From positions 7,780,001 through 7,844,000 of the forward strand of contig JALMGJ010000025.1 in NCBI GenBank assembly GCA_023362775.1: 64,000 nt of DNA, given 5' to 3'. The stretch comes from Charina bottae (lineage: Eukaryota; Chordata; Lepidosauria; Squamata; Charinaidae). Position numbers and translations under genes: made by a program. This document shows, in pieces, positions 1 through 10,900 of the stretch. The notes below the pieces were generated by a model, which searched no databases, had not been told where the DNA came from, and saw only the letters and a list, made by a program, of their open reading frames with translations. Each line of letters opens with the position of its first letter. The first letter of the stretch is position 1.

Positions 1-985
1 CTGAAAAACAGTAGTATGGAGAAGCATTTAGCTGAATTGCTATTTCTCCTTTGATATCAAACTCTAATTGTCTAAATCCCTCTAACTGAGAATGCCACAA
101 TTTTACTCTTAGTCACTCCTTTTGTTCATTTCTTGGCATGTTTCCCTAAAGGGCTCAGTAATTGCCCATCAAAATGATGCTGACAGAGTGCTTGTTTTGG
201 GGGCTAATGTTTGTGCAGATTTTTTTTAAATAGCTGCTATGAACTTGCATACATTTCCATCTTAATAGTTCCAGTAGAAAAGCTTGTTAATTATTACCAA
301 AGCTTCTAAAGGCTCTGAGCTGCTGTGCGTGTGAATGCTTATGATCACTTAATGAATTCTCTTTCTGTTCTTTGGCAATCTATGGGCATTTCTATTTTCT
401 TAAGTTTGAATTGACCCAGGCTGTTTTGATCCCTATAATGTATTTCAGTGGATCTACTTTTGTGGTAGCCACGCCTGTCATTTGAATGAAAAGCTTTTTG
501 GCACACTGATGCAATAATACCTCTCTTCCAAATTTCCTTTTAAAAAGCAGAGTTAATCAAAACTGAACAAAATGATTCATTCTTATAGTTAGACATCAAC
601 TCAGAAATTCATGAAAAACTGCAGTGAGGCACTGTTCCTTTGAATCTTTTTTCCTGTAGATCATCCAGAGATATTTTTTAAAAAATAGAGATTTAGTTTC
701 TAATTTGGTTTCTAAAATCAACCACTTTTGAATTCTTTCATTTAAATAGATAAAATAGAATAACAGAATAAATGAATTTAAGACTGCAGTCCTACACACA
801 CTTAGCTAGAATTAGTAAATCCTACTGAATTCAGGGGGCCTGATTCTGATAGGTAGGACTGCATTGTCCACCTCCCTCCTAGAGAGGGAAATGTGTAGAG
901 ATTTAGATACAATCTACCTTTCAATTGCTAGTATCAGCAGAGCCATTTGTTCGTACATTTGTCTGTAAGTATATTTGGGAGAAAC
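1..985. other. AT-rich non-coding DNA
   Basis: I see no gene, recognisable repeat or RNA here. The open frames are short and AT-rich and resemble no family. Confidence 0.5.
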
Positions 986-994
986 ACAGCAAGT

Positions 995-1046
995 TGCAGC
1001 ACCTTGTCAGTCTTGGCTGATTTCAGAAAAGCTAAGCAGGATCAAA
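995..1046 (+). repeat. 5S rRNA-derived SINE head fragment
   Basis: Positions 1012-1043 resemble the middle of vertebrate 5S rRNA, including the internal promoter element GCTAAGCAGG at 1031-1040. This is how 5S-derived SINEs (the SINE3 class, known in reptiles) begin. Only the head is present; a tRNA-derived SINE begins at about 1048 straight after it. It is not a functional 5S gene because the 3' two thirds are missing. Confidence 0.6.
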
Positions 1047-1047
1047 A

Positions 1048-1352
1048 GGGGCATGATGGCTCAGTGGTTAAGATGCCAGGCTTGTCGATCCGAAGGTCAG
1101 TGGTTCGAGCCCCGAGCCCTGCGTGACGGAGTGAGCTCCCGCATTGGCCCCAGCTCTTGCCAACCTAGCAATTTGAAAGCATGCAAATGCAAGTAGATAA
1201 ATAGGTACCACTTTAATGGGATGGTAACAGCGTTCCGCGCACGTCATGCCGGCCACATGACTGCAGAAACGTCTTCGGACAGCACTGGCTCTTCAGCTAA
1301 GAAATGGAGATGAGCATCGCTCCCTGGAGTCGGTCATGACTGTGCAGGGGAA
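1048..1352 (+). mobile_element. tRNA-derived SINE, diverged copy
   Basis: It begins with the family head GGGGCATGATGGCTCAG. It carries a pol III A-box-like TGGCTCAGTGG and a B-box-like GGTTCGAGCC, followed by the family body (CTCTTGCCAACCTAGCAATT and later blocks). At least seven other copies lie in this window in both orientations. This one has many substitutions and a degraded tail, so it is probably an older insertion. Confidence 0.85.
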
Positions 1353-1354
1353 AA

Positions 1355-1950
1355 CCCTGAATTGGATTAACACTGCCATGGCATATGACTTGAATGGGGG
1401 GAGGGGCCTTGATATGGCCCATAAAGTAGTGGAAACTAGGACCCCCAGGACCCTTTTTGCTCTTCCGTGCTTTACCCCTGGTTCTGCCCCAATTGAGAAT
1501 GAATGAAATCCATTTAGTAGCAGTTTGCCACCTGTCCATGTTTCCTGAATCAATATGATGTCATGGCAGGAGAGGAAGTCAGTAAAACAAGGGTCTGCTC
1601 TGGTGGATGCAAACCACCCAGCCACATTCCAGGTTAGAAGGGTGACCTTATGTTGGTCATTTGGATGTCAAGCGGTTGCACTGGGAACCAGGGGCTGGGT
1701 GAGTAATTTTTCAGGGGCAGTAGCTTCTCATTAGTTGATGGTTGAGATGGTTGTAATTGTGTCTCCCTCTGTGGGGGAGGGGGGAAGGTGGGTACCATCA
1801 AGTTCCTGCACTCCCTTCTCTGCTGTTTGTCCATCAAGTCTCTCTTCTCCTCATGAGGGGGCAGGGGAGCTTGTAGTTCTGGGAGGGAGACCGGAAGAAT
1901 CAGTGCAGCTTGGGCAACAAACTCTTTAGCAGGGGGAGCATCCTTTGGCT
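1355..1950 (-). pseudogene. LINE endonuclease-region remnant (L2/CR1-like)
   Basis: Read on the minus strand, 1293-1625 encodes an apurinic-type endonuclease start: VAGWFASTRADPC, then a block with HDIILIQETW (catalytic glutamate in QETW), then GRAKRVLGVLVS. This is the usual opening of the endonuclease of APE-type LINEs. A proline-rich linker lies upstream (about 1634-1950) in an adjacent frame. The catalytic core downstream is missing, cut off near the SINE at 1048-1352. The clade is uncertain. It is a relic, not a gene. Confidence 0.6.
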
Positions 1951-2460
1951 TGTCAGGTAGACCTGAGTGAAAAATATCAAAAATAACCACTTTCAGGGAT
2001 GATTTCTTCAACAGAGGGTATGCCACTTCCTTTAAAACAGGCAGTATTGCTGTGTATCTAACTCATCCCTCAAAGAAGTGTTCATTATGTCCTGAATCCA
2101 TCCACTCATGCTCTGCTTAGCTGCCCAAAGAAGTCAAGAGGGACATGGGTCAAGTCTGCAGGTGACAGAGTTCAAACTATAAAGAACCCTATCTACTTCC
2201 TTAGGTTCTACAAGCTCAAAAAAATCCCAGATGAAAACACAAAAGTGTGCCTCACTCACCATAGTGGACTGTGCCAAACAGGTGTTCAATGCAGAGTATA
2301 CACAAGTGACTTGAGGCAATAAGCAGCCCATAAAATAATGCCTTCATGGACTTCAGCTCATATTTTCCTAAAAGGATCCAAGTTAGTTTGGACAGGACTG
2401 CTGGGTGAGAATCTGCAGATGTAGTAAACATGGAGAAGAACTGAAGTTTTACTTCCATGT
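1951..2460 (-). pseudogene. L2-like reverse-transcriptase remnant
   Basis: Minus-strand fragments read SLNSVTCRLDPCPS and, after a frame break, AYPLLKKSSLK. Both match the pattern of L2-clade LINEs just before the reverse-transcriptase core (T-C-x-L-D-P-x-P-S-W-L and P-L-L-K-K-x-S-L). Stops and frame breaks show it is dead. It lies upstream, in minus-strand order, of an endonuclease piece, the reverse of the normal order, so two fragments or a rearrangement are involved. Confidence 0.55.
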
Positions 2461-4730
2461 AAGCTCAAACATTAGCCCTTACCAACACTCCATTTTATCC
2501 ACTTCTGGCTGTCTGCCACTGTTGCTCTAGGCATCTTTTCAGTTGTTTCGTTTTCCTCACTCCTCAGTAAATCAAGCAGCCATTTGATATCTGTGACAGG
2601 GAAGAAGCCTCACTGGAGTAATGTCATCCAGTGCTCTCTCCACCTTGGAATTCCACAGATCAACCAGGTACAAGACAGAACTGCCTGCCAAATTGTCAGG
2701 AAATCCTCTGGATCCATTAGGGACCTGGGGTGGATTGCTCTATAGGACCGCTGTCCTTGCAGGGGTCCAGAGTATCCATGACCCCCAGTTTGATGAGGTA
2801 ATATACTGGTTGCAGCAAAGGACAGATGTTAATGTCCTCCATCTTCAGATCCTATCTCATTTATTCTGAAGTAAAGATCAGATGGAGCATGTACCCTCCC
2901 ATGTGTGTTTGGGCCATGATTACTTGTGACAAGCCCAATTAAAGTAATAGATTATAATTAATAGGATTACTTGCCATGTGTTTAAGCATTAAATATGCCA
3001 CTGCATTTACAACTTTTGGAGGAGCTGAGAAAGGCAAATCCAAGGCTTTCTGAGACGACACAGAAGACATGCCCTGGCTGTAAACTAAATTGGGTACTTC
3101 TCTGGTGTAAGGTGAGCAAGACAGCTGCTTTGGGGTTGGGAGTGTAGAAAGCTCCCTTTGAACTCTGACTGGCATGGTTCTGTTGTCAAGAGCAATGCCT
3201 ACTCTACAGTCAGTGTTATCTCTCAGGAAATAGGTACCAGCATTTGCCATCCCAGTTACCATGGTTTCCAAGCAGACACGGTGCTGCTTGGAAAGGAAAT
3301 ACTGTAATTAAGCTTAATTTTATATTCACTCCTTCAAACACTTTAGACTTCACAAGCCCACCACCCCACCCTTCTCCCCTGTCCCTCCATAGGACTGCTG
3401 TTTCTGATCACATACTGAAATACTGCCTTGGTTTGATTGAGTTTTCTAGTTTTTTGGAGAACCTTCTTTTTTTCCCACCACCCCTCTGCTCCCTCTTCAA
3501 GGATCCATAACAAATTTAAAAATCAGTGTTGCTACAAAGATCCTTTTATTAAGCAGAGCCTAGTATTAGAGACCACAGCTTTTGAAAATTACCATTTTTG
3601 ACTTGAAAGCTGGCAGAATGCATATTTCATAGTAAGGACTCAACAATATCTCCTAATCAGCTGCAATTTCTTCACAGGCAATTTCAGAATTGCCTGAAAC
3701 TTCTATTAGTTCAAGGTCAACATTTCTGCAAATTCTGCCCTGGTTCCACTTCAGCTGATAACATGGCTAACTAGCATTTACACTAGCTGATATATGTCCA
3801 CAGACTATTGTTACCAATGCTGTCATACAATGTAATAGCCGCATTTAACTTTATTCCCTGGAGTTTATTGCAGCTACTTAAAATATTTCTTAAGAAATCG
3901 AATGTGTTCTAGTATAAAGCATTATTTCCCCCATCAAAAGGCCCTCATATATCCAGGACCTGCTTTCACCAGCAGCAATGAAAGTGGTTAGAAAGGATGC
4001 TCATAAATCAGATGACTTACACCTTTCAGGAACCACTTCAAAGCTGTTTCCCAATTGCCACATTCAAAACAGGCTTTTCAGAGTAGACATTACAGTAGGT
4101 ACATCTGCACTGAAATTGTGGGACACTTCTGTGTCCTCTTAGTGCACTGTGTGCCAATGTGTGGACAACACAATGAGTGTATCATCATCAGCTGTGGCAA
4201 AGTTCGCCAGGTAGCCATGAGAAACAGAACTCTGAAAGACTGATTGAACAAAACTACAGGATGCCAGTTTGTTTTGGCAAAATGATGGTGAAGCAACATT
4301 TGCTCACCACCCCTCTGGTGAGCTCTGCTGCTACCAAATGGCAAGTCAAAGTCCCCATATTGTACAGGCAAGAAATGTTTGTTTAGGTGATGTGGCTGTT
4401 CTGCTCTGCCTGGGAGCGTAATTGGCTGCAGGTTAAGGGAAGAAAAAATAAATCCATAAAAGCTTTTGAGTAATGCACTGTTAATTTCAAAACTGCACAG
4501 GTTCTTTTTTTACTTCCTGCAAAGGACTAGGATTCTGTATGGAATCCTTGAACCTTGTTATTCCACTTTTGTTCCTGAACACCATCATGTATGTTATGTG
4601 TGATGCACACACATTCATGCACTCTTTGTGTGTTTGTGCATGCTTCTGCATGTCCAAACCACATAAATATCAGCAAAACAACACACTTAAGTGAGCCTTT
4701 TTAGAACTGAGATTACTAGTGTCATGAATA
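2461..4730. other. Unresolved intergenic DNA
   Basis: No gene or dated repeat could be recognised. 2600-3250 may be more decayed LINE from the adjacent remnant, but no motif supports it. Confidence 0.4.
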
Positions 4731-5403
4731 CAGGTAGTCCTCGAGTTACGACTAGAATTGGGACTGGGATTGCCATCGCCACGTGATGTGGACGTAAAGC
4801 GCGATGTCACGTGACCACATCTCTTAGCGACGGCAATCCAGGCAGTCCCAGTTGTCGTTGGAACCCAAGACATGTGAGTTGTTAAGTGGAGGGAGTCCCA
4901 GGTAAGGAGCGTGGGGGTGCCTCAGGGGAGCGGGGGTGGCCCTGGGAGGCCCAGTGCAGGCCGTGCGTGAGTTGGGAGAGAGGGTGCTCAGTGAGGTGTG
5001 AGCTCAGAGAGGCCAGGGAATGAGGATGTGGGGTGCATGCAATCACAGGAAGGCCCGGGAAAGAGGGTGCAGGGTGTGTGAGTAAAGGGGGAAGAAGGGC
5101 ATGGTGCATGCGAGCAAAGAAAGGCCGGGGGTGGGTGAGACTTACCTGAATGACTTGCGGCTTCCCATTGACTTTGCTTTGGGAAGCTGGCAGAGAAGGT
5201 TGCAAATGGCAATCAGGTGACCATGGGATGCTGCAACTGGTTGTAAGTGCGAGCTGGTTGCCAGGCACCCAAATTTTGTTCACATAAACATGGGGGTGCT
5301 GCAACGGCCAGAACGTTGCGTACCAGTCATAAGTCCCTTCGTTCAGCACCATTGTAACCTTGAACGGTCACTGAACAAATGGTCATAACTTGAGGACTAC
5401 CTA
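4731..5403. mobile_element. Mariner-like nonautonomous DNA transposon
   Basis: The left end CAGGTAGTCCTCGAGTTACG (4731) is matched in inverse orientation by the right end, which finishes GAGGACTACCTA at 5403. TA dinucleotides flank both ends (4729-4730 and 5404-5405), as expected of Tc1/mariner insertion. The internal ORFs (for example 4882-5352, minus) show no transposase motifs, so the element is nonautonomous. Similar 'tcctcgacttacgacc' elements are common in squamates. Confidence 0.75.
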
Positions 5404-6363
5404 TATATAAAATGTTGGAAAAAATCAAACAACCAAGAATAGTTGACTCTGGGATTAAGTGTGTCCATCAGAGACACACAAAATCCAAATGAATGTGTAC
5501 TGAGAGGACATTATTGGCCCTTGAAAACGAATTAAACTTGGCATGGAATGCTGAAACAGTGAGGAAAAAAAAAACCTAAGGATAAAATGACATGGCTATG
5601 ATCCTACCCCCCCAAAATCCCACTGCGTTGCAACATTTTGTTGCAGAATCCTCCCTTGTTTGACTTTGTAACCCATTAGCTTGAATGTCAAAGGAAAGGT
5701 ATCAGATAAGTGCAATATCTACTAAAATATGGCCACAGGAATAAATGAGTTGAGGACTCACAGTCAGAGGCATCTACAGGATCCAACATTTTTGTCAAAA
5801 TGATGAAAGCAAACAACTTGGCCAGCCTCATAAGAGTTGTGGCCAATTTGCCCCCTCGGCTTTCCTGTCAGGCAGGACTTGAGAAACAGCTGCATTTTGC
5901 CCTTCACAATAGATATAGATGACCTTTTGGTCCTAGCAAAACCACTTCTCCCTGCTTTGATTTTGCTCATCAACATTTCTGGGCTATTACAGTGTTATAA
6001 TATTCACCCAGGCTGAACACCTGTTCAGATCATCAGTGTTCTCTGTTTGTGTGTGATTGTTGCTTTCCTCCCCTCTGCTTAAATTTCCCTTTCCCCAATA
6101 AATTCCTCATTTTATTCCTTTAGAAATCTGGCTTCATTGGTTTAAAAAGCAAATTTCTCCTTAAAGCCTTCCCATGTTACAGACACCAGTTATACACCTA
6201 CCCTTGCGTTTCAGGATTGGCACAGGGTTTTTAAACTTTTACATTACTGGAGAACCCTTGGAAGAACTGCTGAGAAGTTTTAAATTATTCTTTCTCATGG
6301 TTTGTAACTCATAGACTACACTACTTTCCCATGTAAATGTAAGCAAGAAATAAATGTTAGAGT
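5404..6363. other. Unresolved intergenic DNA
   Basis: I recognise nothing here. The largest open frame (5764-5976, minus, 70 codons) resembles no family. Confidence 0.4.
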
Positions 6364-6376
6364 ATAGGGGTATGTA

Positions 6377-6595
6377 GAACAGTTTGGTGTAGTGGTTAAG
6401 GCATCAGGCTAGAAACCAGGAGACTGTGAGTTCTAGTCGTGCCTTAGGCACAAAGCCAGCTGGGTGACCTTCGGCCAGTTACTTTCTCTCAGCCCCAGGA
6501 AGGAGGCAATGGCAAACCACTTCTGAAAAACCTTGTCAGGGCCTGGTCCAGGCAGTCTCTGAGAATCAGACACGATTGAATGGATTAAAAAAAAA
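6377..6595 (+). mobile_element. Sauria-type tRNA-derived SINE
   Basis: The tRNA-like head (GTGTAGTGGTTAAGG, then GAGTTCTAGTC as B box) is followed by a core (GCTGGGTGACCTTCGGCCAG). The 3' part carries AATGGCAAACCAC and ends CAGACACGATTGAATGG plus poly-A, the Bov-B-like tail typical of Sauria SINEs. An imperfect 13-bp direct repeat (11 of 13 matching) at 6364-6376 and 6596-6608 is the probable TSD. The copy is full length or nearly so. Confidence 0.8.
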
Positions 6596-6895
6596 ATAGG
6601 GTGATGTAAAGTTTCAAGAGAGCACTTTGCCTCAACAAAGCTTGGATCAAAGTAGCCATTTGAAGTCTTTCATATAAAGTTACCCCAAACCCATTTCCAG
6701 AATAAGTAGTTTGGTTATAAAATAAGCTTCATTTGTCAAGGCAAGGTGGCCCATCAAAGTAGACTAGAACTGCCTCAATGCTTTGGCAAAACGGAGAACT
6801 TTGATGCATCAAAGAGAAATGTCTCATCAAGGCAAAGCACTTGCCAAAGCAGAGCAGTGCTGCTTTACACACCCCTATATTAAACAAATACACCT

Positions 6896-7127
6896 TTATA
6901 CTTCGGACACATTATGTGAAGACCTAGCTTTCTGGAGAAGGCTCTAATGCTGGGAAAGGTGGAAGGAAAGAGAAGAAGAGGATGACCAACAGCAAGGTGG
7001 ATGGACTCAGTTCCAAGGCAATGGGTGTACTGTTGGAAGACCTAAAAGACCAGGTAAAGGACATACAGCCTTGGAGAAAATCTATCTATGGGGTTGCCAA
7101 GATTCAACAACAACTTGCTGGCACATA
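6896..7127 (+). mobile_element. RTE/Bov-B-like LINE 3' fragment
   Basis: TTCGGACACATTATGTGAAG, a GCTGGGAAAGGTGGAAGGAA block and an AGAAGAAGAGGATGACC block match the C-terminal end of RTE reverse-transcriptase ORFs (FGHxMR, LMLGKxEGKRRRGR). It ends with the CAACAACAA-type tail of Bov-B-like LINEs. It is 5' truncated and degraded. Confidence 0.7.
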
Positions 7128-7779
7128 ATCAAATCAATATAAAATATGTAATATATAAATAGGTAGAACCTTTCTGAGATTATCAAGTCTTAATGTGAAC
7201 ATTCTTGGCAACAGTTTACACTTATTCCTGAAATCTTGCTTCTTCCATTCAGGATCATCAGGAGATGGGGAAAGAAAATAGCACCAGCCTCATATCCTCA
7301 ATAGGCAAAATCTCAGCCATTAGTATTTGCACATCAAAGTATCATGTGGAATTTGATGGTAGATGACCAGCACGTCCTAGATTGGAGGGATTCTGTTTTT
7401 ATGCTGCCTCTTCGTCCATTCTTTTCTTGACTGTGCCCTACATTTGCATCAGTATACTTTTGGCCTGGTTTTTCAGAAAAACACCTCTCTCTACTGTTGC
7501 TATGGTGCTAAACTTTGTAAGAGTAGAAACTGCCAAAAGTTTCTTAAGAAAAGAAGCTGAGCTGTCAGTAGTTGATTAATAGACCTTTTCCGTGAGGACA
7601 CTGCAAAGGATTTGTAGTTGAGCTTTCCATTCCTAATGAAAGCAAGAGTGTAATTCCCATGGCATCTTGTCTGATTGTACCATGGCAATTCCATTTAATT
7701 CACACAGTCTTGCTAAATTAATCTAATTTGAAGATTTGTTCCAACATGCACTGCCCTTCTGTACTTTCCTTTGTCCAGG
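7128..7779. other. Unresolved intergenic DNA
   Basis: Nothing recognised between the RTE fragment and the L1-type insertion. Confidence 0.4.
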
Positions 7780-7797
7780 GTTGGCTCTGTGGTTTTC
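7780..7797. repeat. Target-site duplication, left copy
   Basis: GTTGGCTCTGTGGTTTTC here is repeated exactly at 10085-10102, bracketing the L1-type insertion. Confidence 0.9.
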
Positions 7798-8309
7798 TTT
7801 CCTTTCCTTTTTTCTTTTTTGCAATAATTTTATTAAATGTTATAATTAAAAAGATAAAAGCTAATACAAACTAAAAAAAAATAAAAGAGTAAAAAAATAG
7901 AAAGTGCAGAAAAGAAAAGAAAAATAGAAAAGAAAAAAAGAAGAATATAGTAAAGAAAAAAAGAAATATATAAAGCAGTAACTTCCTCCTTCATCACAAC
8001 AAGTATAAACAATTTTAGTAACATATCACCTTCTCCTAAAATACAACAAATGATTTATTCTTCCCATATCTCATTTTATCTATAAACAAAACTTTAAAGC
8101 CTCGTCATTCAGTCCTAGTCAGCAAAAGTCCATTAAGGGTTACCAGAGATAGCAACATATCTATTTTAACCTTGATCAAATAAACCAATTTTATATTACT
8201 TCCCTTTACTTTTAATAATCTTGGCCTTTAATCCCTTTAAATAATGTCCTAGAACTTGATTTTTTCCCATTTTTATTTGTCTCTTCTCACAAAATCCTTC
8301 AAAACTTTA

Positions 8310-9080
8310 ACAGGTCTCTTTTATGGCTGTTGTGGGTCTTCCGGGCTGTGTGGCCGTGTTCTGGAAGTTGTGGTTCCTAACGTTTCGCCAGCATCTGTGG
8401 CCAGCATCTTCAGAGGGCAGGAGCACAGATAGAAGCAAAATCTCTGTGCCCAGGTAGAGTGGCAATGTTCTATTTATAGAGCTAAATTGTAGGAGATTAG
8501 GTGGGGTTTTTTGTTGTGTTGAAATGTTAACGAGTGGCTGATGAGCGTGATTAGCATGTTCATTGTGAGAAGTATTCCCATGTCCTGGTGGTTGGACTGA
8601 GTTCGTTGACCTTTTGCAGGCTGTGTTTTTCAGGACTGGTAGCCAGGTTTTGCTAATTTTTAAACTTTCTTCTTTTTTATTGTAACTGTGCTGGTGTTTG
8701 TGAATTTCAATGGCTTCTCTGTATAATCTGGTGTAGTGGCTTTTGGTGTTGTCCAGTATTTCTGTGTTTTCAAATAGGATTTTGTGTCCCGTTTGCTTGA
8801 GAGCATGTTCAGCTACTGAAGATTTTTCCGGTTGCTGTAGTCTGCAGTGTCTTTCATGTTCTTTTATCCTGGTGTGAATGCTTCGTTTTGTGGTTCCGAT
8901 GTATACTTGTCCACAGCTGCATGGTATGCGGTATACTCCTGCAGCGGTGCGGGGGTCCCTTTTGTCTTTTGCTGATTTTAGCATTTGTTGTATTTTTCTG
9001 GTGGGTCTGAAGACTGTTTGAAAGTTGTGTTTTTCCATCAGTTTTCCCATGCGGTCAGTGACTCCTTTGATGTAGGGCAT
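8310..9080 (-). CDS. PLE GIY-YIG endonuclease domain, open frame
   Basis: This open frame of about 257 codons contains the C-terminal endonuclease of a Penelope-like retroelement. It starts in the linker after the reverse transcriptase (MPYIKGVTDRMGK), followed by GVY at about residues 48-50, CSCG, YIG at 60-62, R66, an HTRIKEH block with E74, and an AEHALKQTGHKI block near 90-101. These are the GIY-YIG nuclease motifs in order. The C-terminal third is the element's 3' region read through, not a domain. With no reverse transcriptase it cannot mobilise itself. The frame is uninterrupted, which suggests a fairly recent insertion. It is not a host gene. Confidence 0.85.
8312..8323. repeat. TSD of nested PLE, left copy
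   Basis: AGGTCTCTTTTA is repeated exactly at 9084-9095. Confidence 0.85.
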
Positions 9081-9083
9081 CTT
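8324..9083 (-). mobile_element. 5'-truncated Penelope-like element
   Basis: It is a 760-bp insertion with a perfect 12-bp TSD, nested in the L1-type element. It encodes the GIY-YIG endonuclease end of a Penelope-like element. The 3' end on the minus strand carries the family-typical block GATGCTGGCCACAGATGCTG and a 3' end near the GGCTGTTGTGGGTCTTCCGG complement. The reverse-transcriptase domain is absent because of 5' truncation. Confidence 0.9.
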
Positions 9084-10084
9084 AGGTCTCTTTTAAATCC
9101 AATATAGGAAAGTTATCCAAGTCACTTTTCTGGTTTGTTACTTGTATGTCCCTTTTAATTATTAAGACATCAGTCGGTTTCATTTGTATATCCTGTATCT
9201 CTTCTTTTTCCAGATCATTCTTATAGCCATTTTTAAATCCACGTTCAAATAACTTTCAGTCTTGTCCGGTAGAACTTGTTCCTCTTCCATAACAGCATTT
9301 ACACACAGTCTATCTATAATGGCTGATGTTCTTAAAATTAACTTCTGAGTCCATTGTTCACAAATATCCTTCAATACGTCCAATGTTAAAGTATTTTGTT
9401 CCACTCTGTGTTAGCAAGTTGAGTTTAAGTGTATTTCTCCTTTAATTATAATCTTTAGTTCTCTCTTGTTCCCTCTAGTGTCCAACCTTCAAGTCCCATC
9501 CTATCATGTTTTTTTTTCAGAATTCAAATCAACAGCCATCTTCCATGGGAAGGATTCTTATAATTAATTTCAAAATCTTATTTCAAATCCATCTGGACCC
9601 TCAGTCCATTTATAACTTTCTAAAAACAACACTCTAATCACCTTTTTGCCGTTTATTCCCAAAAAAAGAAGAATTTTTCTAAGCCCTTAAACTCATACTT
9701 AAAACTTCTTTCTCTTAGGATTGAAGGAAACTCACCCAGTGAATGCCATAAAACTTGCTGTTCCGAAGATTCTTAATATTTGAAAAGCAGTGAAAAAGTA
9801 ATTCCAAAAGTGATTAAAAAATGAGGCTCAGCCGAGCTTTATGTCCATATAGGCTACATTATGGTTGTGGGCGTAGATGGAATCCCTCGATTCCCTAGCC
9901 AACTGCAAAAACCTTGGTTCCTGCAGTCTACTCACAAGGAGCAGCTGTCCGGTGTACATGTGGGCGATCTCACAATCTCTTCTTTCCCCAAAGAGATTTC
10001 GCCAGCCAGAGTCCGCCCTCCGGCCGCTGATCTCTGCCATAATGCTGTCCCCGCTCCTTCAGGGACGTCTAGCTCCCCAGAAGT

Positions 10085-10102
10085 GTTGGCTCTGTGGTTT
10101 TC
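10085..10102. repeat. Target-site duplication, right copy
   Basis: Exact repeat of 7780-7797. Confidence 0.9.
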
Positions 10103-10264
10103 CATATCAATTTTCTGATTCATGGAAATGAATGTTGCCCCATTTCCTGTACTATAGCAAAAGGACAAATGACACACGCAATGAAGTGTTGCACTGTATC
10201 ACCTCTGTACAGGCATATTCTGGATATTATACAGAATATAATTCTGTTGTTGTTCTTTGGATGT

Positions 10265-10350
10265 GTTGGGACTGCCATTACCAGAATTCGAAGCCTTTGG
10301 CCATGCTGCCTTGGAGGTCTGGGAATTGTAGTCACAAGTCATCTGGAAGG
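10265..10350 (-). repeat. Short diverged interspersed repeat fragment
   Basis: The phrase GGGAATTGTAGTCACAAGTC followed by ATCTGGAAGGC resembles one at 36800-36850 (GGATTTGTAGTCACAACACA, then TCTGGAGGAC). This phrase recurs in squamate DNA repeats. The family and orientation are not established. Confidence 0.35.
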
Positions 10351-10519
10351 CAGCAGATTGAAAAAAGGGTACTATCAACTACAAAAGGATCAAGCAGATC
10401 AGGCAAAAGATCTCCACCACATCATGTTCCTCCTTGGTCCTTCTAGTGGAAGAGAGCTTATATTGGTGGCTTTTGTTTCAGTGGGCATGTGTGCATTGTT
10501 AAGGCAGTATTTCTGTGAA

Positions 10520-10900
10520 TCTGTCAGGCCCAGCCCAAGAACAACGAAGAGTCAGTGCATTCAAACTCCAGTTCTTTATTTGCTCTCACCGTACAGACAG
10601 AATCTTGCCAAACTAAAGCTACTCTAACTAACCTAAGGGGAAATAACCTGGGAGACTCTAGGGCGGGGCTACCCTGAACCTCTTTGTTTTGCCACCAACA
10701 CTCTCTGGACTGTGAGTCCGCTTATCTCCTTGGAATGTGCTCCCTCCTTCCCGAGAACCAGGGGCAGTACCGAAATCCACCACAGACTCCCTCTCATAAG
10801 TCAGTAGTCCAATATTAGTGCCATTTAGTTCTCTTTCCACAAACCATTTCTGTTTGTTATTAAAAGGTACAATATTTGTACTAAAAGGTACAATAAGTTA
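10520..10900 (-). repeat. Possible solo LTR, minus strand
   Basis: Read on the minus strand, the sequence has AATAAAGAACTGGAG followed by about 55 bases ending GGCTGGGCCTGACA. That layout (polyadenylation signal, R/U5-like stretch, end in CA) is typical of retroelement LTRs. I could not place the 5' end or find a TSD, and there is no internal region, so this is tentative. Confidence 0.35.

Larger units (their letters stand above)
7798..10084 (-). mobile_element. Internally deleted L1-type insertion with nested PLE
   Basis: An 18-bp perfect direct repeat flanks this segment. On the minus strand it starts with a GC-rich 5' region (10084 downward) and ends with an AATAAAATTATTGC stretch and an A-rich tail (the T-rich run at 7798-7825). 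Long TSDs and an A tail indicate L1-type target-primed reverse transcription. Without the nested 760-bp Penelope-like element it is only about 1.5 kb and has no endonuclease or reverse-transcriptase coding, so it is a nonautonomous or deleted copy with both ends kept. Minus-strand ORFs of 70 codons (9828-10040, starting MAEISGRRADSG) and 74 codons (9180-9404) may be remnants of a first ORF; I do not recognise them. Confidence 0.8.

Noticed and set aside
10521..10617. GAATC direct repeat as a TSD for the possible LTR at 10.5 kb
   Set aside because: It would leave an element of less than 100 bp, far too short for an LTR, and five bases is a weak match.
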